In this document: piece by piece, positions 5,585 to 11,432 of the stretch | Position numbering within the stretch: the stretch's first letter is position 1 | Layout: every line of letters begins with the position of its first letter | Assembly (NCBI GenBank): GCA_937888635.1 | Contig: CALARG010000065.1 | Coordinates: forward strand, 1-11,432 | Direction of reading: 5' to 3' | From: an uncultured Alphaproteobacteria bacterium | Lineage (GTDB): Bacteria > Pseudomonadota > Alphaproteobacteria > Rs-D84 | Length of the DNA stretch: 11,432 bases | Translations under genes and position numbers: made by a program | Notes under the pieces: model-generated | Seen by the model: the letters and a program-made list of their open reading frames with translations, nothing else | Database searches by the model: none | What the model was told of the DNA's origin: nothing

Positions 5585-8500
5585 ATGAAACATAATATAA
5601 TATTTGGAATTTCTGTTTTGCCTGCTTTGTTGGTAATGCCGGCAATGGCAGAAACCATCACCACGCGCCAGGTTATAACGACAAACACAACATATACAAA
5701 CCTGGTCGCCCAAGACATTGCATCAACAACTGCGAACAATGGTGGTGTTTTTTACATGGAAGATGTGCCAAGTGTATTGTTAGCGTTTAATGGCAACACA
5801 TTATTTTCTGGCAACTCGTTAAATAATGGTGGTATGGGCGGTGCAATTGGGAATGGCTGGCTGTCATCAACCAGTGGTTCTGGTTTTACCGGTGGTGGAA
5901 AAATAGTTTTTAACGGTGATTCTGAATTTATTGGCAACAGTACTAATAACACAAACGGTGGTGGTGCAATATTTAATTATGGAGATGGCACAGCAACATC
6001 ACCCGATATTTTATTTGTTGGAAAATCTTCATTTGTTGGGAACGGTGCAACTGGTAATTCAAACAGTGTCTATGTTGGTGGTGGCGCAATCAATCATCGT
6101 GACGGCATGATTGTATTTGATAACGATGCAAATTTTTCATCTAATCAATCCGCGACCAAGGGCGGCGCAATAATGGCGGCCGGTGATATTATATTTGCAG
6201 GCAACGCCACTTTTGATGCGAATACTGCTGGAACAAATGGGGGCGCATTGGCGGTTCTGGGTGGTGATATCACATTTGCAAAGAATGCAACCTTTACAAA
6301 TAATTCTGCCGCCGGCGCGTCAGCATTATATCTGGGTGAATCTGGGGGCACGATTGCATTTGATGGGGATGCAGTGTTTACTGGTAATACCGGTGTTGGC
6401 ACATTACTAAATAATAATACAAATGGTCGTATATCCTTTGCTAAGGGTATGACATTTGACGGTAATACAAATAATACAAACGGCGCATTGGTAAACAGTG
6501 GTACAGTATCTGTCGCAGGTGGCGATGTTATATTTACTAATAATACCGGCAGCAATGGTGGTGGGTTAAAGAATTCTGGCACATTTACTGCCCAAACATC
6601 AGGGAATGTGTTGTTTGATAATAATGTGACATCCAGTACGGCCGGTGCCCTGGACAACGGTGGTACAATTGCGTTTACTGCGCCAACGGTATCATTTACA
6701 AAAAATTCATCCAATGCAGGCTATGCAGGTGCGATTTTTAATGCGGGCGACCTAAGTATCCTGGGCCAAGAAAATATATTCCGTGGCAATATTGCCCGCG
6801 ATACCGTTGCAACCAAAAGTGGTGGCGGTGCAATTCATAATCGTGGCAACACAGGATCGTCTGAATTAATTATTGGCGTGTCAAATGGCACAACATTGTT
6901 TGATTCAAATATGTCCAGTGCACATGGCGGCGCAATTGTGTCGCGCGCATTTGATGGCACGGGTCAAGATTCATCTGTCACGGTTAACGGCACAACGCGT
7001 TTCATAAATAATCAGTCCACATTAAACGGTGGTGCGATTTGGAATGCGGTTGCTGAATCTGGTGGCACAACCGGTGCGTCCAGTATTACATTTAACGGTG
7101 TGACCGCATTTGCCAATAACCGTTCTGGTGGATTGGGCGGTGCGATATATAACAATGGCGATATTACATTTAATGATACGGTTGCGTTTCGTTCAAATAC
7201 AGCAAACGGTGTCGCAAATGATATCTATAATGATGGCACAATAAACTTTAATGGCGATGCGACAATCGTGGGTGGTATTACGGGCGCTGGCACATTAAAT
7301 ATTGCGTCCGATACAATCTTTGATATTGGCACATCTTCTGTGACCCAGGGTGCAATTAATCTGGACGGGACAATGTTGGCAACCTTGCGTACAGGTGCGG
7401 TGCCACAAATTAATGTCACCGGTACAGACGGTTTTTCAGGTGACGGTACAATAAAATTGTCATTTGATTCTGCGGGAACCTATAAAGTATTTGGTGAAAA
7501 TGTTTTCAATAACATTGATATCAGCAGTCCGATATATGATTTGACCTGGTCTGGTGGTGATGTCACAGCAAGTGTAAAGTCCGCATCAGATATCGCAGCG
7601 CAAAACAATCTGTCTGCTGACGATGCGCGCACGGTTGCATCTGTCGCGTCATCAACATCTGCGCCATTAAATGATTTGTCAGTATTGATTCAAAACAGTC
7701 TGGCAACCGGTACTGATGCATCGCGCATGGGGGTTGAAAATGCAGTTCGTGCCATAAACCCAGAAGTCGCATCAATTAATCAGTCTGCGGGTGTTAGTGT
7801 TCAAAATATGATTACATCCATTGTTTCTGAACGCGTGGCAGGCTATGGCATGGGGCGCAATGGTGGCGATATTTCCTTGATGCCGGGTGGCGTATGGGCC
7901 CAGGGTCTGTATAATAAGTCCAAACAAAATGATTCCTTTAATGCGTATACGCGTGGCGTATCAGCGGGTATAGACGGCATTATAAATTCTGATATAACCA
8001 TCGGTGCGGGGTATATGTTTGGGCATTCAGATATTGGTGCAGTTGCGCGTAATACAGAAATAGATTCACACTCTGTATTTCTGTATGGTCAGTACCGTCC
8101 CAGCAATTGGTACATGAATGCAGTTGTGAATTATACCATGTCTGATTATTCAGAACGCGGTTCTGCGCTGGGGCTGGCGGTATCATCAGATTATGACCTG
8201 GATTCGTTTGGTGCAAATGTTGCCATGGGGTATGACTTTATTGGTGGCATTACACCAGAAGTGTCTCTGCGTTATATGTACCTGGATTCGGCCAGTTATA
8301 CAAATTCTATGGGTGTCAAAAATAAGATTGATAAATCAGATTATCTGACCGCATCCATCGGCACACGATATGGTTTTGATTGGCTGTTGTATAACGGTTG
8401 GGTTGTTCAACCAGAAATCAGATACGCGCTGAAATACGATTTGATGTCCGATGATAATCGTATAACGGTCGCGATACCAGGGGCAATTGCCTATGCGCTG

Positions 8501-8653
8501 GACGGTGAACGCCTGTCGCGAATTGCGAATGAAATTGGTATTGGTCTGGGTATGACCTATGGCGCATTAAGTATGTCATTAAATTACGATATAGAAGCGC
8601 GCGCCGATTACACATCGCAAACCGGTCGTGTTAAATTCAGATATGAATTTTAA
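5585..8653 (+). CDS. Autotransporter adhesin-like protein with Pmp-type FxxN/GGA(I/L) repeats
   Basis: 1022 residues, type V secretion. Signal peptide 1-22 (MKHNIIFGISVLPALLVMPA, cleavage after AMA). The passenger (about 74-550) holds 16 FxxN motifs, for example FSGN (F74), FIGN, FDAN, FTNN, FRGN, FINN and FRSN (F535). Most are followed 5-14 residues later by GGAI, GGAL or a decayed form. This is the hallmark of chlamydial polymorphic membrane proteins and predicts a right-handed beta-helix with one rung or so per repeat. A Gly/Asn/Thr-rich region and an alpha-helical linker (about 655-760) follow. The C-terminal beta-barrel (about 768-1022) starts near GGVWAQGLYN, has alternating aromatic strands, and ends VKFRYEF with the terminal Phe expected for BAM insertion. 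No cysteine is present, unlike Chlamydia Pmps. AAAAGGATG at 5572-5580 is the ribosome site. It is a monocistron closed by a terminator. Role in adhesion is inferred. Confidence 0.9.
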   Translation: MKHNIIFGISVLPALLVMPAMAETITTRQVITTNTTYTNLVAQDIASTTANNGGVFYMEDVPSVLLAFNGNTLFSGNSLNNGGMGGAIGNGWLSSTSGSGFTGGGKIVFNGDSEFIGNSTNNTNGGGAIFNYGDGTATSPDILFVGKSSFVGNGATGNSNSVYVGGGAINHRDGMIVFDNDANFSSNQSATKGGAIMAAGDIIFAGNATFDANTAGTNGGALAVLGGDITFAKNATFTNNSAAGASALYLGESGGTIAFDGDAVFTGNTGVGTLLNNNTNGRISFAKGMTFDGNTNNTNGALVNSGTVSVAGGDVIFTNNTGSNGGGLKNSGTFTAQTSGNVLFDNNVTSSTAGALDNGGTIAFTAPTVSFTKNSSNAGYAGAIFNAGDLSILGQENIFRGNIARDTVATKSGGGAIHNRGNTGSSELIIGVSNGTTLFDSNMSSAHGGAIVSRAFDGTGQDSSVTVNGTTRFINNQSTLNGGAIWNAVAESGGTTGASSITFNGVTAFANNRSGGLGGAIYNNGDITFNDTVAFRSNTANGVANDIYNDGTINFNGDATIVGGITGAGTLNIASDTIFDIGTSSVTQGAINLDGTMLATLRTGAVPQINVTGTDGFSGDGTIKLSFDSAGTYKVFGENVFNNIDISSPIYDLTWSGGDVTASVKSASDIAAQNNLSADDARTVASVASSTSAPLNDLSVLIQNSLATGTDASRMGVENAVRAINPEVASINQSAGVSVQNMITSIVSERVAGYGMGRNGGDISLMPGGVWAQGLYNKSKQNDSFNAYTRGVSAGIDGIINSDITIGAGYMFGHSDIGAVARNTEIDSHSVFLYGQYRPSNWYMNAVVNYTMSDYSERGSALGLAVSSDYDLDSFGANVAMGYDFIGGITPEVSLRYMYLDSASYTNSMGVKNKIDKSDYLTASIGTRYGFDWLLYNGWVVQPEIRYALKYDLMSDDNRITVAIPGAIAYALDGERLSRIANEIGIGLGMTYGALSMSLNYDIEARADYTSQTGRVKFRYEF

Positions 8654-8657
8654 AAAT

Positions 8658-8680
8658 ACCGCCCTATTGGGCGGTTTTTT
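8658..8680. terminator. Bidirectional rho-independent terminator after the autotransporter
   Basis: Stem ACCGCCC (8658-8664) / GGGCGGT (8669-8675), loop TATT, then T5. Read on the minus strand it has an ATTTTTA tail, so it can also serve the gene ending at 8700. Confidence 0.9.
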
Positions 8681-8699
8681 GTTTGATTTACTTGTTTGC

Positions 8700-8960
8700 T
8701 TAGCGTTGTTTGTTGTTTTCTTGGGTTTTATATATACCAATTGCGCCGACTACTAGTGCGGTTGCGCCAAGAATTCCCAGGCTTGTTGATGTTTCTGGGC
8801 TGGCCATACGGCTTTCATGATACGCGCGCGTTTCAGCATCGGCATATTGTAATTCGTCGCGAAAATCCGAGTTTCCTGCAACTCCTAATATTAAAAACGC
8901 CCCAATACCCGCTGAAATCATGGATAGTTGGTTTAAAAGTTTACGGTTCTTTTCGGTCAT
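8700..8960 (-). CDS. Small two-helix membrane protein (86 residues), unknown function
   Basis: Begins MTEKNRKLLNQLSMISAG. Two hydrophobic helices, about 12-29 (LSMISAGIGAFLILGVAG) and 59-77 (TSLGILGATALVVGAIGIY), flank a polar acidic loop of about 29 residues. The ends are basic (TEKNRK, KTQENNKQR), so both termini should be cytoplasmic and the loop periplasmic. Both helices are rich in small residues (Gly, Ala, Ser), which favours helix packing or oligomers; holin-like or stress-membrane roles are conceivable but not shown. AAAGGAT lies about 8 nt before ATG 8960. The promoter is near consensus and carries an inverted repeat, so the gene looks strongly but conditionally expressed. Confidence 0.75.
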   Translation of the reverse strand: MTEKNRKLLNQLSMISAGIGAFLILGVAGNSDFRDELQYADAETRAYHESRMASPETSTSLGILGATALVVGAIGIYKTQENNKQR

Positions 8961-8986
8961 TTTTGTATCCTTTGTATCTATTACAC

Positions 8987-9013
8987 ACTATTATATAGTA
9001 CAAATATAATAGT
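8987..9013. repeat. 10-bp perfect inverted repeat, candidate operator
   Basis: ACTATTATAT (8987-8996) and ATATAATAGT (9004-9013), separated by 7 bp (centre-to-centre 17 bp). It covers the -10 and nearly the whole spacer of the minus-strand promoter for the 86-residue protein, and lies between two divergent genes. The position and spacing suit a dimeric repressor; AT-richness lowers the weight of the symmetry. Confidence 0.5.
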
Positions 9014-9019
9014 TGTCAA
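8990..9019 (-). promoter_or_regulatory. Near-consensus sigma70 promoter of the 86-residue membrane protein
   Basis: Minus strand: TTGACA (9019-9014), 18 bp, TATAAT (8995-8990). Both hexamers are perfect. The predicted start is near 8983, leaving a leader of about 22 nt with the ribosome site. It is the best promoter in the window. Confidence 0.8.
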
Positions 9020-9058
9020 GTATTTTGTGTGAATAAATATTTTTTTTGTCAGTCTTTA

Positions 9059-9067
9059 TGTTATAAT
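9059..9067 (+). promoter_or_regulatory. Extended -10 promoter of the 409-residue gene
   Basis: TGTTATAAT (9059-9067) is a perfect extended -10 without a recognisable -35 at the expected 9038-9044 (ATTTTT). It would start transcription near 9074, 21 nt before ATG 9095. The inverted repeat lies about 50 bp upstream. Confidence 0.45.
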
Positions 9068-9094
9068 AATTCCAGCAATATAAAGGTGATGTAT

Positions 9095-10324
9095 ATGAAG
9101 TACGATCAGTATCCAATCTTTTGTGGCATAACACAAGACGCAGCAGACTTTCTTAATGGTTTTGATAAATATCTTTTGCAACGTGGAATAAACATTGATG
9201 CGCGTGAATTAATGATGAAAAAAATAGAGTTGTATTTTGATTGGCTTGAATTGAAAAGGGACGGCAAGGAAATACTTGTTTCCAAAAAATATGAAGAAGC
9301 AACCAAGGCAAGTACAAGTTTATTCCTGTTGTATAAGCAGATTTATTCTTATAGAAGATATGTTAAAAACACTCCCTTAAAAACGAATGCGGAATATCAT
9401 CAAATGATAACTGAATGGCAGGGAAAGAACACGGACGCCTTAAAAGTATCAGGTATATCTGGTATTCGTACAGGTTGGATATATAAAACCGCAACAGACT
9501 ACAAGACAGCAGGTGGGAAAAATTCTAAAACCCACCGATATATATTAAATGTTCACCTGACACCCCAATTGCTAGAAGAATTAGATAGGTTTGCTATAAA
9601 ATATAATTGTAGATTTAAATGTGCCGAAGCTATGTACGATGCATACACTCGCCCTGACAGTGTTCTAATATACACAGCAAATAATCGCATCAAAGAACAA
9701 ATTGCAGATTTGAAAAAAATAGTTTCTGGTAACGTTCGGGATAATGGCGATAACTTGCTTGATGGGGACAAAGTGTGTGATGGCTTATTTATTGCAGAAG
9801 AGGCAACCAGGGCAGACATACAAGAATTGGCAAAAAAAATGGAAAAAATATACCCCAGATTATCAGATTTTGTAACCGAAGAACTAAATAACAATGCGGG
9901 CGCGCATCCGCTTAGTTTGGGCCAGTATACAGCGCTAAAGGATATTTGTGACAGCATTGGAATCCAGCACCAAGAACTGGTTGAACAAGAATTATCCAAG
10001 AAAAGAACGCTTAAGTACAACGAAAAAATGTATTGCGTATTTTATGCTGTACACAATCCTAAACATCCCAGAACATTATGTGTTGAATTTTATGACAAAG
10101 ATACAAATCAATGCGCCGCGGTAATAGAAATGGATGGTGCGGGAAATTACAGGGCCCGTATGAATGGCAAAGAATATAGAAATGCTCCCGGATATGAACA
10201 ATTGCCACCCGCTGTGTTGGGGGAATATAAAATTGTCCGAAAACGGGTGACCAGCAAGGCCAGTGAAGAAGTTATTAAAAGTTATGAGAAAGTGACCAAA
10301 GAATTTCCAGGCAGGGAAAGATAG
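9095..10324 (+). CDS. Unknown 409-residue protein, tentative OspF/SpvC/HopA1-like lyase core
   Basis: No firm family. No signal peptide or membrane helix. Start ATG 9095 has AAAGGTG 6 nt upstream; a GTG at 9029 would overlap the promoter. Residues 1-120 are helical and charged. The middle shows a pattern I associate with the phosphothreonine-lyase fold: KTH (Lys145, His147) before a strand RYILNVHL, a helix, then RFK (Lys175) and YTRPDSVLIYT (Arg186). SpvC has KFH (Lys104, His106), Lys136 and Arg148, so the intervals are 28 and 11 here against 30 and 12. A later PRLSDFVTEELNNN and HPLSLGQYTALKD recall the HopA1-type end, but the arginine expected after the SLG block is missing. The C-terminal 100 residues are another domain (YCVFYAVHNPKHPRTLCVEF, then a basic tail). 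Arginine is often AGA/AGG, unlike genes to the left. If the resemblance holds, it could be an effector or a modifying enzyme; it may be catalytically altered. Confidence 0.55.
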   Translation: MKYDQYPIFCGITQDAADFLNGFDKYLLQRGINIDARELMMKKIELYFDWLELKRDGKEILVSKKYEEATKASTSLFLLYKQIYSYRRYVKNTPLKTNAEYHQMITEWQGKNTDALKVSGISGIRTGWIYKTATDYKTAGGKNSKTHRYILNVHLTPQLLEELDRFAIKYNCRFKCAEAMYDAYTRPDSVLIYTANNRIKEQIADLKKIVSGNVRDNGDNLLDGDKVCDGLFIAEEATRADIQELAKKMEKIYPRLSDFVTEELNNNAGAHPLSLGQYTALKDICDSIGIQHQELVEQELSKKRTLKYNEKMYCVFYAVHNPKHPRTLCVEFYDKDTNQCAAVIEMDGAGNYRARMNGKEYRNAPGYEQLPPAVLGEYKIVRKRVTSKASEEVIKSYEKVTKEFPGRER

Positions 10325-10382
10325 GCGGTCTGTCCTGCCTGTGCCTGCCGTGGATTTATTAATTCTTAAAAGTGCATACCTG

Positions 10383-10517
10383 CTATTCTCGTTCTGCCTG
10401 GTTCTGGAATGCTTGCATATTTTGTTTATTTATATCCATCACAAAATTTTGTAAACTTGCATTAACAATTCCATCGTTGGGGCTGTTAATTAGTTTGTTT
10501 GATATGTCGCATAACAT
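10383..10517 (-). CDS. Possible 44-residue ORF or gene remnant
   Basis: Minus-strand ATG 10517 to TAG 10383, beginning MLCDISNKLINSPNDGIVNA, followed by a Gln/Asn-rich helix ending QAERE. Composition is protein-like and amphipathic, which is why it is listed. Against it: no Shine-Dalgarno, and the ATG overlaps the -10 of the only promoter-like sequence upstream, so a transcript from there would miss the start. It may be the tail of a decayed gene, or chance. Confidence 0.22.
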   Translation of the reverse strand: MLCDISNKLINSPNDGIVNASLQNFVMDINKQNMQAFQNQAERE

Positions 10518-10545
10518 TATATAATTTACGCCACATAAAAATCAA
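10516..10545 (-). promoter_or_regulatory. Promoter-like sequence reading left into the intergenic region
   Basis: Minus strand: TTGATT (10545-10540), 18 bp, TATAAT (10521-10516). A transcript would start near 10509 and run toward 10325, antisense to the end of the 409-residue gene if not terminated. It could serve a small RNA or a remnant. Confidence 0.35.
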
Positions 10546-10593
10546 TGCAGGTTATTGTAAACACAATATGTTACGGGCGCACTCAATTCCCTC

Positions 10594-10616
10594 GGCATAA
10601 ATGCCTGCGGGGCATT
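10594..10616. repeat. Overlapping palindromes with three alternative arms (GGCAT / ATGCC / GGCAT)
   Basis: GGCAT (10594-10598) can pair with ATGCC (10601-10605). The same ATGCC can instead pair within AATGCC (10600-10605) / GGCATT (10611-10616), loop TGCGG. The two hairpins exclude each other. They sit in a GC-rich island inside AT-rich DNA, as dispersed palindromic elements often do. No second copy exists in this window, so a repeat family is not shown. Confidence 0.35.
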
Positions 10617-10666
10617 CCTGACGATTTGCTTACTGTCGGAAAGAATATCAATAATTGTTTATAAAT

Positions 10667-10695
10667 TTGCAAAACATAAGACGATAGTATACAAT
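10667..10695 (+). promoter_or_regulatory. Probable promoter of the last gene
   Basis: TTGCAA (10667-10672), 17 bp, TACAAT (10690-10695). Transcription would start near 10702, leaving an 18-nt leader with AGGGGA before ATG 10720. Confidence 0.55.
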
Positions 10696-10719
10696 AAACA
10701 GCATGAATCAGGGGAACGT

Positions 10720-11432
10720 ATGCAAATAACTAATTCAAATTTTTCAAATGCAAAAAAAATACAAAAGGTGATAAGCAATATCCTTGACAAGGAAGCTGTG
10801 TTTAAAAATGGGCATTGGTCGTCTGCGGTAAATTTTGAACGTCGACTGGCCGATGATGGTTTTGTTCCTGCGTGTGCGATTTCATACCAATATAAATTTC
10901 CTGATGGTATTACCGAGGAAGACTATGAAAAAAAAGTAATGAACAATAAGTATTATCTGGGTTTGTTTGAACCACTTCGTATTGAAAATCCAGAACTGTA
11001 TGTTGATTACATATTCCAAGGCATCCCAGACGCAACGGCCAAAGAGAAACAGCAATATTTAGACTTTTTGAACAGTGTAACGGGCGAATTAAATGACGCA
11101 GAAAAAAGAAAAATCATAGCACATTTTACAAGCAATAAAAATCAGAATGTTGCATTGAAGAATATGGAAAACATGGTTAACGAAATAAAAATGTTAAACC
11201 CTGTATTGCGAGATATCCCAGTTAACAATCATACTGCGTATCATTTGTTGATTGGTGTCACATCCAGATTTCACCCCAAAGATATTAAGTATTTTATAAC
11301 ACAATGTAATAAAGGGCTTGGTTGGTTGAACAAGATACACCAAGACCAAAAACTTTTTTATACTGTGCTGGATTATGCGCCAAATTTATTTATGGCCCCA
11401 TCACGCATTAAACAAATTGTTAATGGAATTAT
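10720..11432 (+). CDS. Unknown protein, first 237 residues (runs off the right edge)
   Basis: The frame is open from ATG 10720 to the window end. AGGGGA (10710-10715) lies 4 nt before it and a promoter further upstream. It begins MQITNSNFSNAKKIQKVISN; later parts include HWSSAVNFERRLADDGFVPA, ISYQYKFPDGITEEDYEKKV, and a helical, Asn/Lys-rich stretch (EKRKIIAHFTSNKNQN). No signal peptide, membrane helix or known catalytic motif is visible. A short N-terminal stretch ending in a Gly-x-Trp and a Phe-Glu-Arg reads as a soluble cytoplasmic or secreted-without-signal protein, as does the 409-residue neighbour. Codon use is likewise mixed for arginine (CGT, CGA, AGA). No similarity to the neighbour was evident by eye. 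The intact protein may be considerably longer. Confidence 0.7.
   Translation, partial: MQITNSNFSNAKKIQKVISNILDKEAVFKNGHWSSAVNFERRLADDGFVPACAISYQYKFPDGITEEDYEKKVMNNKYYLGLFEPLRIENPELYVDYIFQGIPDATAKEKQQYLDFLNSVTGELNDAEKRKIIAHFTSNKNQNVALKNMENMVNEIKMLNPVLRDIPVNNHTAYHLLIGVTSRFHPKDIKYFITQCNKGLGWLNKIHQDQKLFYTVLDYAPNLFMAPSRIKQIVNGI

Larger units (their letters stand above)
10325..10719. other. 395-bp intergenic region between two accessory genes
   Basis: Mostly AT-rich. It contains a possible short minus-strand ORF (10383-10517) with a promoter-like sequence, a GC-rich island (about 10569-10640) with alternative hairpins, and the promoter of the last gene. No clear terminator follows the gene ending at 10324; a 7-bp hairpin AGGCAGG/CCTGCCT (10309-10340) has an 18-nt loop and no T-tract. 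Confidence 0.6.

Noticed and set aside
6145..6714. 189-codon minus-strand frame inside the autotransporter gene
   Set aside because: Pro/Val/Asn-rich mirror of the repeated passenger codons; the sense frame has a signal peptide, repeats and barrel.
5800..7200. Tandem DNA repeats or a CRISPR-like array
   Set aside because: The periodicity is at protein level only (FxxN ... GGAI); unit lengths and bases vary and there are no identical direct repeats with spacers.
9029..9094. GTG start at 9029 for the 409-residue protein
   Set aside because: The region holds the extended -10 (TGTTATAAT), and AAAGGTG is placed for ATG 9095.
9553..10020. 155-codon minus-strand frame inside the 409-residue gene
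   Set aside because: Ser/Leu-rich shadow without a ribosome site; the sense frame runs uninterrupted with one.
10309..10340. Hairpin AGGCAGG/CCTGCCT at the end of the 409-residue gene as a terminator
   Set aside because: Loop of 18 nt and no T-tract follows; too weak to call.
10441..10452. Perfect 12-bp palindrome ACAAAATTTTGT
   Set aside because: AT-rich, no promoter around it, expected by chance in DNA of this composition.

Overview
The window is AT-rich DNA that looks like a Gram-negative alphaproteobacterium, probably host-associated. The evidence is a GyrA start, a lipobox protein, a type V autotransporter ending in F, an encoded CCA on the tRNA, and compact gene packing. TGA is used as a stop (4-bp ATGA overlap at 2475-2478; argE stop), so the standard code applies. 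Species and order cannot be fixed from sequence reading alone.

Layout. 1-175: 5' end of gyrA, minus strand. 258-601: its divergent promoter and two small genes, a CxxC protein and a 31-residue single-helix membrane protein. 616-915: rpmH with promoter and terminator, but without rnpA behind it. 926-1655, minus: tRNA-Glu(CUC) followed 22 bp later by a putative lipoprotein. 1708-3246: divergent promoter, then two overlapping paralogous phosphotransferase (APH/choline-kinase fold) genes and a bidirectional terminator. 3243-5458, minus: an ArgE/DapE-type M20 deacylase gene, then a bitopic membrane protein of unknown function. 5585-8680: a 1022-residue autotransporter whose passenger is built of chlamydial-Pmp-like FxxN/GGA(I/L) repeats. 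8700-9019, minus: a two-helix small membrane protein behind a near-consensus promoter that carries a 10-bp inverted repeat. 9095-10324: a 409-residue protein of unknown family, with a tentative resemblance to the OspF/SpvC/HopA1 lyase fold. 10325-10719: a mostly non-coding stretch with a GC-rich palindromic island. 10720-end: a 5'-complete, 3'-truncated unknown gene.

How it fits together. The left part holds housekeeping genes (gyrA, rpmH, tRNA-Glu, argE). The rest is surface- or host-facing: lipoprotein, autotransporter, and kinases whose N-terminal motif recalls LPS/glycan-assembly proteins. From about 9000 onward codon choice shifts (many AGA/AGG arginines against mostly CGT/CGC before), which suggests an accessory segment. 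The most interesting candidates are the 409-residue protein with its divergent regulated promoter region, and the Pmp-like autotransporter. No CRISPR array, insertion sequence, rRNA or phage structural gene was seen.
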